This document shows, in pieces, positions 25,998 through 35,277 of a stretch of 64,000 nt of DNA. Numbering within the stretch: position 1 is the stretch's first letter; every line of letters begins with the position of its first letter. This DNA comes from Herbinix sp. (lineage in GTDB: Bacteria; Bacillota; Clostridia; Lachnospirales; Lachnospiraceae). The translations under genes and the position numbers were made by a program. Under the pieces are notes generated by a model. That model saw nothing but the letters and a program-made list of their open reading frames with translations, was not told the DNA's origin and ran no database searches. The stretch spans positions 1 through 64,000 of the forward strand of contig JAQSYO010000015.1 in the NCBI GenBank assembly GCA_029256105.1. The letters run 5' to 3'.

Positions 25998-27383
25998 TTG
26001 AGGGATCAAAAAAAGGTAGTCAAATTTAAAAGGCGCAGAAGTATTAATATCGGAATTATTGTTTTTTTGATATTATTCTTATATATCGCGATTAACGTCT
26101 TTATTTATTTTACAAAAGAACCGCTTTCTATTTATGAAGTGCATGAGGGTACAACTGCAATCGATAACCGTATTACTGGACTAATACTACGACAAGAAAA
26201 GGTTATTACTTCAGAAAAAGCCGGCTTTATTACTTATTATCAAAAAGATGGTGCACGAGTTGCAAAGAATTCCTCCATCTATTCCATCGATGATAGTGGT
26301 CAAATGCTTAGCGTTATTACAAGCGGAGAAATTCCCGTTACACTATCTGATAAAAATAATTCTGAGATTAGACATGAAATAAAAAGCTTCCAAAATTCAT
26401 TTTCAGATGATAATTATACCGAAGTTTATGATTTTAAGGAGAATGCACAGAGCACTGTCTTAGATATTTTAAATAGCGCGATGATTTCGAATGGACAAGC
26501 TTTGATGGAGGAAGAGGGAATTTCATTTTCTTATGAAATGGTACCTAGTCTCGAAAGTGGCATTATTACATACTATACTGATTCCTTTGAAACGGTAACT
26601 CCGGAAAGTGTTACTCCTGAGATGTTCGAATTAGAGAAATACAAAAGGACCGGTCTTCGAACGACAGAAGCATTGCAACTAAATAGTCCGATTTATAAAT
26701 TAATTACTTCAGAGGATTGGAATCTTGTTCTTCCCCTTACCGAAGAGCAGTATGGAAAGTTAACTGGGAAAGATCATGTTTCCTTTACTATCTTGGAAGA
26801 TGAATTTGAAATGACAGCAAAACTAGAACTTACACAACGAGGATCTGATTATTATGCAGTACTTACAATGGATAAACATTTAGAAAATTATATAAGTGAA
26901 CGTTATCTTGACGTTGAATTGGATTTTGACTCGGTGAATGGACTTAAAATACCGCTTTCCTCGATTGTTGAGAAGGACTTCTTTTTGGTTCCGCTTGAAT
27001 ATTTTTCTTTGGGAGCAGAAAGTAAGGAGAATGGTTTAATTAAAGAAACCTATAGTAAAACAGGAGAGGTTACCTTCACCTTTGTCCCAACTGAGATATA
27101 TTACCAGGATGATTCCTACGCTTATGTCGATGCACTGGAATTCGAAGCGGGTACATGGATCCAATCCGCTACGAATTCGGATCGTTACCAGATATCACAG
27201 ATGAATAAATTAACTGGAGTTTATAATGTAAATTTAGGGTATGCGGTATTTAAACGTATTGATATTCTTTTTCAGAATGAGGAATATTGCATCGTAGATA
27301 AAAAAACAGCAAATGGTCTATCTGCATATGATCACATCGCCCTTGATGGGAAAACAGCCGTAGACCAGGGAATTATATATTAA
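25998..27383 (+). CDS. HlyD-like membrane-anchored protein
   Basis: A 461-aa protein with a basic N-terminus (KFKRRRS), one membrane span (about 20-40) and an extracytoplasmic part with HlyD/membrane-fusion-like features, including a lipoyl-like segment GFITYYQKDGARVAKNSSIYSID and repeated beta-rich blocks. No ABC partner lies beside it. The same gene is usually found just upstream of yggS and sepF in clostridia, so a role at the division site is possible but unproven. I take TTG 25998 as the start: the upstream in-frame ATG overlaps the GGGAGG ribosome site that serves the TTG at seven bases. Confidence 0.75.
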   Translation: MRDQKKVVKFKRRRSINIGIIVFLILFLYIAINVFIYFTKEPLSIYEVHEGTTAIDNRITGLILRQEKVITSEKAGFITYYQKDGARVAKNSSIYSIDDSGQMLSVITSGEIPVTLSDKNNSEIRHEIKSFQNSFSDDNYTEVYDFKENAQSTVLDILNSAMISNGQALMEEEGISFSYEMVPSLESGIITYYTDSFETVTPESVTPEMFELEKYKRTGLRTTEALQLNSPIYKLITSEDWNLVLPLTEEQYGKLTGKDHVSFTILEDEFEMTAKLELTQRGSDYYAVLTMDKHLENYISERYLDVELDFDSVNGLKIPLSSIVEKDFFLVPLEYFSLGAESKENGLIKETYSKTGEVTFTFVPTEIYYQDDSYAYVDALEFEAGTWIQSATNSDRYQISQMNKLTGVYNVNLGYAVFKRIDILFQNEEYCIVDKKTANGLSAYDHIALDGKTAVDQGIIY

Positions 27384-27446
27384 TTACATCAAATAATTAC
27401 ATAAACCATATATCACGAATGGACAGGGAAAGGAGAACAAAGTAGG

Positions 27447-28208
27447 ATGAAGGATAATATAATTGACATCGAGCAGAGAATACAAGCCGCCTGCGACCGA
27501 GTAGGACGAAAGCGCTCCGAGGTTACCTTAATCGCAGTCAGTAAGACAAAACCAAATGAGATGTTAAAAGAAGCATATGTCTTAGGAATGCGACACTTCG
27601 GTGAGAATAAGGTTCAGGAATTGGTACAAAAATTCGAAGATTTGCAGAACGAATTCGAGGAAAAGGTGTACTGGCACTTAATCGGACATCTTCAGCGTAA
27701 CAAGGTAAAATATATCGTAGAGAAGACTGTATTAATCCATTCTGTTGATTCCCTACGGCTTGCGGAGCAGATTGCAGAGGAGTCAGTGAAAAAAGCTCTT
27801 ATTTGTGATATCTTAATAGAAGTAAATATTGCAGGGGAAGATACGAAATTCGGTGTAACTCCTTCGGAGGTATTCCCACTAATACTTGAGATCAATCAGC
27901 TATCGCATGTGCGGGTCAGAGGTCTTATGACAATAGCCCCATATGTAGAAAATCCCGAAAAAAATAGGGAGTATTTTAAGAAATTGCGAGAATTATATGT
28001 TGACATAAAAACAAAAAACATTGATAATATTGGTGATGGAAAGATTTCCAATGCGAAAGCTTCCCAACTTAAACCTATGTTAGAGCATTTCGATATACTT
28101 TCAATGGGTATGACTGGTGATTTTGAAGTTGCTATTGAAGAAGGTGCCACCATGGTTCGCGTTGGGACAGGCATTTTCGGTGAACGTGATTATTCTAAAA
28201 CAGTTTAG
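27447..28208 (+). CDS. YggS-family pyridoxal phosphate homeostasis protein
   Basis: A single-domain alanine-racemase-like TIM barrel that binds PLP and buffers its level without a known reaction. The PLP lysine lies in LIAVSKTKP (about residue 34), with HFGENKVQE, WHLIGHLQRNKVKY and the closing LSMGMTGDFEVAIEEGATMVRVGTGIFG. Length 253 aa is slightly above the usual 220-235. It heads the sepF-ylmH-divIVA run. Confidence 0.95.
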   Translation: MKDNIIDIEQRIQAACDRVGRKRSEVTLIAVSKTKPNEMLKEAYVLGMRHFGENKVQELVQKFEDLQNEFEEKVYWHLIGHLQRNKVKYIVEKTVLIHSVDSLRLAEQIAEESVKKALICDILIEVNIAGEDTKFGVTPSEVFPLILEINQLSHVRVRGLMTIAPYVENPEKNREYFKKLRELYVDIKTKNIDNIGDGKISNAKASQLKPMLEHFDILSMGMTGDFEVAIEEGATMVRVGTGIFGERDYSKTV

Positions 28209-28233
28209 AAAATATAGATAGGAGAATAGATAA

Positions 28234-28806
28234 ATGCCTAATATTTTTAAGAATTTTTTAAATTCAATGAAACTTACCGAAGATGACGATGAATATGAGG
28301 ATTATCTTGACGAAGAAGCTGAAAAAGAAGAAAAAAGAGCAAAGCGTCAGGAGAAAAAAGAATCAAAGCACGAAAGATATGAAGAGATACCAAGGAGTCA
28401 GCCAATGTCATCAGGGTCTTTACCGGTTGCTGGTGATTTCAAAAAAGAAAGGGCGCCTAAAATGGAACGAAGTGCAGCTAGCAAAGTTGTACCTATCCGT
28501 ACAACTCCTAAGGGACTTGAGGTTTGTATATGTAAACCTACCTCCTTTGAAGACTCACAGGAAATATGCGACATGCTTTTGACCGGACGTGCGACAGTAA
28601 TTAATTTAGAAGGCTTTGACGACAAATTAGCCCAACGTACAATGGATTTCATCTCAGGTTCCGTATATGCAATCAATGGTAAGTTACATCGCATTTCTAG
28701 CTGTATCTTTATTGTATCACCTGATACGGTTGATATCTCCGGAGATTATCTTGATTTGATTCAGGCAAGCGGTTTTGAACCACCGACCTTCCATTCGAAA
28801 TTCTAG
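28234..28806 (+). CDS. sepF: Cell division protein SepF
   Basis: Binds FtsZ and tethers it to the membrane. The N-terminal membrane-targeting helix (MPNIFKNFLNSMKL) is followed by a charged linker (acidic then Lys/Glu-rich, 15-70) and the C-terminal SepF domain with TSFEDSQEICDMLLTGRATVINLEG and DFISGSVYAINGKLHRI. Length 190 aa is typical. It lies 25 bases after yggS. Confidence 0.95.
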   Translation: MPNIFKNFLNSMKLTEDDDEYEDYLDEEAEKEEKRAKRQEKKESKHERYEEIPRSQPMSSGSLPVAGDFKKERAPKMERSAASKVVPIRTTPKGLEVCICKPTSFEDSQEICDMLLTGRATVINLEGFDDKLAQRTMDFISGSVYAINGKLHRISSCIFIVSPDTVDISGDYLDLIQASGFEPPTFHSKF

Positions 28807-28810
28807 GCTT

Positions 28811-29587
28811 ATGATGAATCATGATAAGGATGAACAAATTTTACGAAGACGACTACTTGATTTAGCGAATACTGCATATACACGGGGTATCTGTCTCTTT
28901 TCCGATTTTTTGAATTTAAATGAACAGAACATAGTAACAAGCCTCAAAAATGAGTTACCAAGGATAAAGTATTTTGCTTACGGAGGATTTAATGATGCCG
29001 AGAGAAAAATACTTTGTTTTTGTGGAAACGAACAGGTTACCAATCAGGAAGAGATCAATTTCCCAATTGCCTGTATCCAGGTAGTTCCGATCAGCCAAAA
29101 GTTTAGTGATGCTTTAAATCACCGTGATTTCTTAGGTGCGGTACTTAATCTTGGTCTTGATCGAAGTAAGGTAGGAGATATCCTGATCAATGAAAATGAA
29201 GGCTTTCTGTTTGCACATACAGGAATTAGCAGCTTTATCGTAGATCAACTGCTGAAAGTAAAGCACACGATGGTAAATACCTCAATTATTGACCAAAGAA
29301 ATTTTGATTATAAACCCCAATTTCAAGAGATTGTTGGTACTGTTTCCTCCGTACGACTGGATAGTATCTTATCAGTTGCATTTCATACTTCAAGAAGCAG
29401 CTTAACCGGGCTAATCGAAGGCGGCAAAGTATTTGTAGGAGGTAAAGTTGTAATAACGAATAGTTATAATCTAAAAGAAAATGACATTGTCTCAGTACGT
29501 GGGTTAGGTAAATTCGTCTATGTCGGTACCTCGTATCAAACAAAAAAAGGAAGGTATTCTGTTAAAATATTATTATATTCGACTTAA
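28811..29587 (+). CDS. YlmH-family RNA-binding protein (S4 domain)
   Basis: A 258-aa protein with an N-terminal YlmH domain and a C-terminal S4 RNA-binding domain (VSSVRLDSILSVAFHTSRSSLTGLIEGGKVFVGG). Family members bind stalled 50S subunits and help ribosome-associated quality control in Bacillus. No strong ribosome site is seen between sepF and the ATG at 28811 (4 bases after the sepF stop), so translational coupling is likely. Confidence 0.88.
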   Translation: MMNHDKDEQILRRRLLDLANTAYTRGICLFSDFLNLNEQNIVTSLKNELPRIKYFAYGGFNDAERKILCFCGNEQVTNQEEINFPIACIQVVPISQKFSDALNHRDFLGAVLNLGLDRSKVGDILINENEGFLFAHTGISSFIVDQLLKVKHTMVNTSIIDQRNFDYKPQFQEIVGTVSSVRLDSILSVAFHTSRSSLTGLIEGGKVFVGGKVVITNSYNLKENDIVSVRGLGKFVYVGTSYQTKKGRYSVKILLYST

Positions 29588-29697
29588 TGGAAATAAGATA
29601 TTTCATATCGCAGAATTCACTCCACATAGAAAAATGAGTTCTAGGTAAATTCCTTTGGTAATATAAGTTGCATTCTTAACGTTTAGGAGGATAGAAC

Positions 29698-30378
29698 ATG
29701 TTTACACCATCAGAAATAAAAGAAAAAGCTTTTAAAACTGGTATTGGATATGATAAGAAGGATGTAGAACAATTTATAAATGAACTTTCTTCCGACTTCG
29801 AAGCGCTTGTACAAGATAATAATAATTTAAAAAAGAATCTAAAGGATGCAAATGAAAGCTTAGGCTATTATAAATCCATAGAGAAAACGTTACAAAGAGC
29901 TTTAATTCTGGCAGAGAAGACTGCGCAGGATACAAAGGCAACCGCTTTTAGAGAAGCTGAAGCCATACAAATGGAAGCGAAGGCAAAAGCAAATCTTATG
30001 CTTGCTGATTCGATAAAACAAATCGAAGTATTAGAACATAAAACCTTGAACTTGATGCAGCAATACGATATGTTTAAGATTCATTTTGAAAATCTGTTGC
30101 ATGCACAAATCGAGCTTTTGAACAGTAAAAGTTTTTCTGTTAATACGGATGATTTTTTATATAAAAACACCCCAGAAAATAGTAACATCGATATAACAAA
30201 TCTAAAATATTCTATTTCAGAACATAATTCAAATTCGAATATGGACAACTCTAACACAAAAGATTTTTCAGGGGAGGATCAGAATCAAATTCATTTTAAT
30301 TTTCTTCCGGAACCCCCAGAGGATAAAAGCTACCATACGGAAGATGGTTTTGAATTCTTTACGATGAAGGACGAATAG
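29698..30378 (+). CDS. divIVA: DivIVA-domain protein
   Basis: Coiled-coil protein that recognises curved membrane at poles and septa. The N-terminal DivIVA motif is FTPSEIKEKAFKTGIGYDKKDVEQFINEL, followed by a long coiled coil (about 30-140) and a low-complexity Asn/Ser-rich tail. Length 226 aa. TTAGGAGG precedes the ATG. Coexists here with MinE. Confidence 0.92.
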   Translation: MFTPSEIKEKAFKTGIGYDKKDVEQFINELSSDFEALVQDNNNLKKNLKDANESLGYYKSIEKTLQRALILAEKTAQDTKATAFREAEAIQMEAKAKANLMLADSIKQIEVLEHKTLNLMQQYDMFKIHFENLLHAQIELLNSKSFSVNTDDFLYKNTPENSNIDITNLKYSISEHNSNSNMDNSNTKDFSGEDQNQIHFNFLPEPPEDKSYHTEDGFEFFTMKDE

Positions 30379-30433
30379 ATAAGGAGGATGGCATAACCTC
30401 GTCTTAGGCATTTTATACGGTTATGCATTTTTT

Positions 30434-31522
30434 ATGGAAAATATACTTACTATTAATTATGAGGATAAACCCGCATACAATATTCATTTTGAACCTAACT
30501 ATGGTAAATTAGCGGAAGCAATTCATACGATTGATATGACAAATCGTAGATTTATGATAATCACCGATAGTAATGTAGGTAATTATTACTTAAAGCAAAT
30601 GAAGGAAGTACTTCTTCCTATAGCAAAATCCGTAGAAAGCTATATCTTTCCCGCAGGAGAGACTAGTAAGAACCTTGATACCGTTAGTTTATGCTATGAG
30701 AAGTTAATCGTAGCAGGCTTTGACCGTAATGATGTTCTCGTGGCTTTAGGCGGTGGTGTGGTAGGCGACTTAACAGGTTTCGTCGCAGCTACTTATTTGA
30801 GAGGTGTTCGCTTTATCCAGGTTCCGACCTCGCTCCTGTCAATGGTTGATTCTAGCATCGGAGGTAAAACCGGTGTTGATTTTAAAGCGTATAAGAACAT
30901 GGTGGGAGCCTTTCACCAGCCGAAATTGGTGTATATGAATTTAGCAACGTTATTTTCGCTTCCAGATCGTGAATATTATTCTGGTTTTGGTGAATTAATT
31001 AAGCATGGATTAATCAAGGATACCACTTATTATAAGTGGTTAAAAGACCATACTGAAGAAATTAAGAATAAGACTCATGAAGTGATTAAGGAAATGGTTC
31101 ATAGAAGCTGTCTCATCAAAAAAGTAGTAGTAGAAAAGGATCCTAAGGAGCAGGGAGAACGTGCCCTTTTAAATTATGGTCATACCATCGGACATTCCGT
31201 GGAGAAGTTAAAGGATTTAACTCTGTTGCATGGTGAATGTGTCAGCATCGGAATGGCTGCAGCATCCTTTCTATCCATGAAACGTGGATATATATCTTTA
31301 TCGTCCTATGAAGATATTCTGATGACCATACAACTCTTTAAACAACCTATTCGCGTCTCTGGATTATCACCTGAAGAAGTATATGAAGTAACAAAGCTTG
31401 ATAAGAAAATGGATTCTGATAAAATCAAATTTATCCTACTGCAGGATATCGGTTGTGCAGTCATCGATCCGACGGTATCAAAAGATGAAATGCTTGAAGC
31501 AATTCATTCTATTATGGAATAA
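30434..31522 (+). CDS. aroB: 3-dehydroquinate synthase
   Basis: Second step of the shikimate pathway, cyclising DAHP to 3-dehydroquinate with NAD and a metal ion. Clear family motifs: [64 protein letters not shown] and the metal-binding [13 protein letters not shown] and [11 protein letters not shown]. The 362-aa length fits. It is placed among cell-division and envelope genes rather than with other aro genes, which is unusual. The ATG at 30434 has no strong SD directly in front. Confidence 0.95.
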   Translation: MENILTINYEDKPAYNIHFEPNYGKLAEAIHTIDMTNRRFMIITDSNVGNYYLKQMKEVLLPIAKSVESYIFPAGETSKNLDTVSLCYEKLIVAGFDRNDVLVALGGGVVGDLTGFVAATYLRGVRFIQVPTSLLSMVDSSIGGKTGVDFKAYKNMVGAFHQPKLVYMNLATLFSLPDREYYSGFGELIKHGLIKDTTYYKWLKDHTEEIKNKTHEVIKEMVHRSCLIKKVVVEKDPKEQGERALLNYGHTIGHSVEKLKDLTLLHGECVSIGMAAASFLSMKRGYISLSSYEDILMTIQLFKQPIRVSGLSPEEVYEVTKLDKKMDSDKIKFILLQDIGCAVIDPTVSKDEMLEAIHSIME

Positions 31523-31563
31523 GTAAGATAAAATACAAGCGAAAACGCACACATGGAGGTCAT

Positions 31564-32085
31564 ATGAAGCAACGGATTAAGCATTTGATTTTATTTCTTG
31601 TTTTAATAGGTATTGATCAGGCAGTGAAATTCTGGGTAAAGGCCACAATAATGGACAATGATCCGATTGTTATAATTCCTAAGATATTAAATCTTGATTA
31701 TCACCAAAATAGCGGTGCCGTATGGGGCATTATGAGCGGTAAAGTTTCATTTTTAAAAATATTAACCTTCTTTATACTATTATTTATTGTATACCTTTAT
31801 TTTAAAATACCGAAGGATAAGAAATATAATCCTTTAAAAATAATTAGTGTATTTATTCTGGCTGGAGCAGTAGGTAATTTGATTGACCGTATTTATCTAG
31901 GTTATGTAGTTGACTTTATCTATTTTGAAATAATTAATTTTCCATTATTTAATATTGCTGACAGCTACCTGACAGTATCCTCCGTCTTATTATTCCTTTT
32001 TGCGATATTCTATTACAAGGAGGAGGATTTTGCCTTCCTTGATCAGGTTTTCAAGTTTAAAAAGAAGGATAAAGAGAAGAAATAA
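31564..32085 (+). CDS. lspA: Lipoprotein signal peptidase (signal peptidase II)
   Basis: Membrane aspartyl protease that removes the signal peptide of prolipoproteins such as the carboxypeptidase at 23794. Four membrane spans and the two catalytic Asp motifs, [19 protein letters not shown] and [11 protein letters not shown], are seen; [11 protein letters not shown] is the usual N-terminal box. Length 173 aa. GGAGG lies five bases before the ATG. rluD-like gene follows after 71 bases, the common lspA-rluD pairing. Confidence 0.95.
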   Translation: MKQRIKHLILFLVLIGIDQAVKFWVKATIMDNDPIVIIPKILNLDYHQNSGAVWGIMSGKVSFLKILTFFILLFIVYLYFKIPKDKKYNPLKIISVFILAGAVGNLIDRIYLGYVVDFIYFEIINFPLFNIADSYLTVSSVLLFLFAIFYYKEEDFAFLDQVFKFKKKDKEKK

Positions 32086-32156
32086 AATAAAACTTCTTAG
32101 AAATAATTGATTATATCATTTATTAAATAGTGATTTAGGAAAGGACATAAAAATCC

Positions 32157-33113
32157 ATGGATGAAGAAATAGTGGAATTGCCAGAATCAGAGCAGATATT
32201 AGAGTTTACTGTTATGGATGAGAATAACGGTACTCGTGTTGATAAGTATCTTTCTGAGATTCAAGATGAGATTTCCCGTAATTATATTCAAAGACTCATT
32301 GATGATGGCAGGATTTTCATGGATGACAAGCTCGTAAAAGCCAATTCTAAGGTTAAAACCGGCTCCAATGTCAGTATTATCCTTCCTGAACCCAAAGTGG
32401 CTGAAATCGTACCAGAGAACCTCCCTATCGATATCATATATGAAGATAAGGACATCATAATCATCAATAAGCAGAAAGGGCTGGTCGTTCACCCTGCAGC
32501 GGGTCATGCAACCGGAACTCTTGTTAATGCTTTATTATTTCATTGCAGTGGTGAGTTGTCCGGGATTAACGGGGTTATGCGTCCCGGCATCGTACACCGA
32601 ATTGATCGGGATACCACTGGTGTTATGATCGCTTGTAAGAATGATAAGGCCCATCAATTCATTGCGGAGCAGTTAAAGATTCATTCGATTAACCGGCGTT
32701 ATCAGGCCATCGTATATCAAGCACTTAAAACAGATAGTGGAAGAGTGGACGCGCCCATTGGTAGAGACTACAAAGACCGTAAGAAAATGGCCATCAACTA
32801 TAAGAATGGGAAAGAAGCTGTCACTAATTACAAAGTAATAGAAAATTTTGGTAATCAATATGCGCACATAGAGTGTTCATTAGAAACAGGACGTACACAT
32901 CAAATCAGAGTTCATATGGCAAGTATCCATCATCCGCTTCTTGGAGATATCGTCTATGGCCCCAATAAGGATCCCTTTCATCTCGAGGGACAAGCTTTGC
33001 ATGCTGGGGTATTAGGTTTTATCCATCCGACAACAAAGGAGTATATTGAATTTCAAGCACCACTTCCAGATTATTTTACTGAATTGTTAGGGAAATTAAG
33101 ACGTAAGGGGTAA
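32157..33113 (+). CDS. rluD: RluA/RluD-family pseudouridine synthase
   Basis: Converts uridine to pseudouridine in 23S rRNA. An N-terminal S4 domain (RVDKYLSEIQDEISRNYIQRLIDDGRI) precedes the catalytic domain with the Asp-bearing HRIDRDTTGVMIACKND, plus GLVVHPAAGHATGTLVNALLFH and ETGRTHQIRVHMA. Length 318 aa. The exact target uridine cannot be read from sequence; the S4 domain and lspA context support the RluD-like (YlyB) branch. Confidence 0.92.
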   Translation: MDEEIVELPESEQILEFTVMDENNGTRVDKYLSEIQDEISRNYIQRLIDDGRIFMDDKLVKANSKVKTGSNVSIILPEPKVAEIVPENLPIDIIYEDKDIIIINKQKGLVVHPAAGHATGTLVNALLFHCSGELSGINGVMRPGIVHRIDRDTTGVMIACKNDKAHQFIAEQLKIHSINRRYQAIVYQALKTDSGRVDAPIGRDYKDRKKMAINYKNGKEAVTNYKVIENFGNQYAHIECSLETGRTHQIRVHMASIHHPLLGDIVYGPNKDPFHLEGQALHAGVLGFIHPTTKEYIEFQAPLPDYFTELLGKLRRKG

Positions 33114-33119
33114 CTTTCA

Positions 33120-34415
33120 TTGAAAAGAAAATTAATAGACGAGCTAATTGAATGGAAAACATTAAATACAGGAAAGCCAATTTTACTTACAGGAGCAAAA
33201 GGCGTGGGCAAAACTTATCTTGCATATGATTTTGCTAAGGCCTTTTTTGAACAAATTTTTTATTTAAATTTCGAACGAGAACCTATTGCTTCTAGACTTT
33301 TTCTATCCTCCGATCCGGAGAAGGCGAAAGAACAGTTAATTGAATATTATAAACTGGACTTAGAGTTGCCTTCGGATAACAGAATACTAATTCTTGATGA
33401 AATTAGTTATTGTGAAGAAGTAATGCAGGTATTAAAATCCATTCAATTACCTGGTATTTTCAACTATATAATAGCTATTTCAAGTTATCCGATTCCTGAG
33501 GAGTATAAGGAATTTATTCCTCAGTTACCAATATATCCACTTGAATTTGATGAGTTTTTAAGAGCAACCAGTAATGAATGGTATATTGAAACAGTTATAA
33601 ACCATTTTAATTTGAATAAAGAAATACCTGATATCGTACATAAAGAACTTCTGGCACTTCACCAACTTTATTTGCAAATTGGTGGGATGCCCAGTTTGGT
33701 GAATGAATATCTGAATTTGTCCTCTACTGTAAATGTAGCTGAGCGTCACAACTTTCTAATTGGTTCCTATCATGACTATATACTGAAAGATAATCCGGAT
33801 AGTGATGCATTAAAAATGAACCAAGTATTTGACAGTCTAGTACTTCAATTGCAGAAGGATAATAAGAAGTTCCAGTATAAATTGATTAGAAAAGGTACAA
33901 CCCATGCCATGTACAAAGATGCAATTCGGAAGCTGACCGAAATTAATTACGTTATTAAATGCAATCGAATTAATAATGAGCAGCTTTTAAATCCTACGAC
34001 AACTTTTAAGTCAGAAAATTGGGTAAAGGATGAAGAAGCTAATACAAATTTTAAATTGTATTTACCTGATATCGGTATGCTTTATACGAAGATAGCAGAA
34101 GAGCAGGGCAATTCCTTTGATCATAATCATAAAAAAGCATTGTTGGAGAATTATGTGGCACAGTCCCTCCAGGCTAAAAATTATCCCTTTGCCTTCTGGG
34201 AATCTGATTCAATGGCGAAAATAGATTTTCTTTTTGTAAAAGATAAAGAATTAATTCCAATAGAAATTCATGACAGTGATAATACAAGATCAAAAAGTCT
34301 TAGTGTATTAAAGCAAAAATGCGACTTTCCATATGCAATAAAAATATCCTCTAGAAACTTCGACTTTTCTAATCAAATTAAATATGTTCCTTACTATGCC
34401 GTATTTTGCCTTTAA
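33120..34415 (+). CDS. AAA ATPase with DUF4143-type C-terminal domain
   Basis: A 431-aa member of the AAA_14/DUF4143 group. The Walker A motif TGAKGVGKTYLA sits at about 24-35, a Walker B ILILDEISYCEE at about 90-101, and the C-terminal part (PDIGMLYTK, AQSLQAKNYPFAFWESDSMAKIDFLFVKDKELIPIEI) resembles the PD-(D/E)XK-like region of this family. Function is unknown; members are often mobile and stand alone. TTG start seven bases after the rluD stop, with AAGGGG overlapping the end of rluD, so it is read with rluD. It may be a late addition to that operon. Confidence 0.8.
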   Translation: MKRKLIDELIEWKTLNTGKPILLTGAKGVGKTYLAYDFAKAFFEQIFYLNFEREPIASRLFLSSDPEKAKEQLIEYYKLDLELPSDNRILILDEISYCEEVMQVLKSIQLPGIFNYIIAISSYPIPEEYKEFIPQLPIYPLEFDEFLRATSNEWYIETVINHFNLNKEIPDIVHKELLALHQLYLQIGGMPSLVNEYLNLSSTVNVAERHNFLIGSYHDYILKDNPDSDALKMNQVFDSLVLQLQKDNKKFQYKLIRKGTTHAMYKDAIRKLTEINYVIKCNRINNEQLLNPTTTFKSENWVKDEEANTNFKLYLPDIGMLYTKIAEEQGNSFDHNHKKALLENYVAQSLQAKNYPFAFWESDSMAKIDFLFVKDKELIPIEIHDSDNTRSKSLSVLKQKCDFPYAIKISSRNFDFSNQIKYVPYYAVFCL

Positions 34416-34459
34416 TGCCATATTTTAACTATTTACTTACGAAATTGTTAAGAAAATGG

Positions 34460-34488
34460 TTGACAAATTTTTTCTATTAATATAGTAT
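34460..34488 (+). promoter_or_regulatory. Promoter of the BlaI-family regulator
   Basis: TTGACA (34460-34465), a 17-base spacer and TAGTAT (34483-34488). Transcription would begin near 34495, so the dyads at 34506, 34548 and 34701 all fall in the early transcribed region. Confidence 0.6.
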
Positions 34489-34505
34489 AGAAATACAGAT
34501 TACGG

Positions 34506-34716
34506 TCTACGTGTGTAGATACATTTTCATTATAATTATATAAACGTTCTACAACGGTAGGTACCTTATTTTACAGCATATATCGACATGTTATAATTTT
34601 ACATATTTTATGGGTTGGACAAGTTGGGCTACTAAATTGCAATGTTTAATTTGATACAATATATAGTGTATGAAGGAGAAGTCAAACACTATATATGTTA
34701 TTCTACAGTGGTAGAA
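34506..34716 (+). promoter_or_regulatory. Three BlaI-type operator-like dyads upstream of the regulator gene
   Basis: Three inverted repeats with the layout TCTAC-N4-GTAGA occur at 34506-34519 (TCTAC-GTGT-GTAGA), 34548-34561 (TCTAC-AACG-GTAGG) and 34701-34716 (TTCTAC-AGTG-GTAGAA). Each matches the BlaI/MecI operator pattern TACA-N2-TGTA with one mismatch. A fourth and perfect version lies inside the phage attachment repeat at 35211. Autoregulation by the BlaI-like product is the simplest reading; it is inferred, not shown. Confidence 0.6.
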
Positions 34717-34749
34717 CAAGAATTAATGTTAAAAGGGGTGTGTGATATC

Positions 34750-35121
34750 ATGTCGTTACCAGAAATTCGGCTTCACGAAGGAGAACTTAATATCATGGAA
34801 TTGTTGTGGTCTAACAAAGCATTGGCTGCAAAAGATATTTCGAAGATAATTAAGGAATATATCGGTTGGGAAAAAAATACCACCTATACAGTAATCAAGC
34901 GATTAATAGAAAAAGGTGCAATTAAACGTGAAGATCCAGGATTTTTATGTAAGGCTTCAATATCCAAACGAACCGTTCAAACAATTGAAACAAAAGTATT
35001 ATTAAATAAATTATATAATGGTTCCTTAAGTACATTTTTAGCAGAGTACTTAAAAAACCAAGAGTTATCAAAAGCAGAGATAATGGAGTTACAAAGGATA
35101 GTTGGAGAACAGAGATTTTAA
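34750..35121 (+). CDS. BlaI/MecI/CopY-family transcriptional repressor
   Basis: A 123-aa winged-helix repressor: LHEGELNIMELLWSNKALAAKDISKII is the family N-terminus and NTTYTVIKRLIEKGAIKRE the recognition helix region, with a C-terminal dimerisation helix (LSKAEIMELQRIVGE). I take ATG 34750, preceded by AAGGGGTG, and not the earlier in-frame ATG at 34642 because the longer form has no counterpart in the family and its DNA contains a candidate operator. No BlaR-type sensor protease or beta-lactamase gene is adjacent; instead the inovirus prophage starts 42 bases after its stop. Confidence 0.9.
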   Translation: MSLPEIRLHEGELNIMELLWSNKALAAKDISKIIKEYIGWEKNTTYTVIKRLIEKGAIKREDPGFLCKASISKRTVQTIETKVLLNKLYNGSLSTFLAEYLKNQELSKAEIMELQRIVGEQRF

Positions 35122-35138
35122 TTAAATCTCTGTTTTAT
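35108..35138 (+). terminator. Terminator overlapping the end of the BlaI-family gene
   Basis: AACAGAGATTT / AAATCTCTGTT form a perfect 11-bp stem with a 5-base loop that spans the stop codon, followed by TT. Confidence 0.7.
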
Positions 35139-35155
35139 CTATATTTCCTACTATT

Positions 35156-35203
35156 CGCAAAACCATTGTTTAACGAAGAGTTAAACAGGTTTTGCGATTT
35201 TTT
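35156..35203 (+). terminator. Second terminator, overlapping the left attachment repeat
   Basis: CGCAAAACC pairs with GGTTTTGCG and the inner GTTTAAC-GAAGA-GTTAAAC extends the stem; seven T residues follow. The outer left arm (35156-35162) lies outside the 63-bp repeat and is missing at the right copy, which shows that the left junction keeps the host terminator intact. Confidence 0.75.
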
Positions 35204-35225
35204 TATGCTTCTACACTTGTAGCAT
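35163..35225 (+). repeat. Left attachment-site direct repeat (attL) of the inovirus prophage
   Basis: 63 bases from CCATTGTTTAAC to CTTGTAGCAT are repeated at 42420-42482 with one substitution (A/T at 35204 versus 42461). The repeat contains the palindrome GTTTAAC-GAAGA-GTTAAAC, a T tract and the dyad CTACACTTGTAG. Confidence 0.85.
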
Positions 35226-35277
35226 GATAAATATTAACTATTTTTTAGCCAAAAAGGCAGAGAGGAAATGTATAATT

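Noticed and set aside
34642..34749. N-terminal extension of the BlaI-family regulator from ATG 34642
   Set aside because: The family starts at the residue encoded at 34750, which has its own ribosome site, and the extension overlaps an operator-like dyad.
35163..35225. Attachment repeat as a dif/XerCD site or a tRNA end
   Set aside because: The sequence does not resemble Firmicute dif sites that I know and no tRNA structure is seen; it overlaps a terminator instead.
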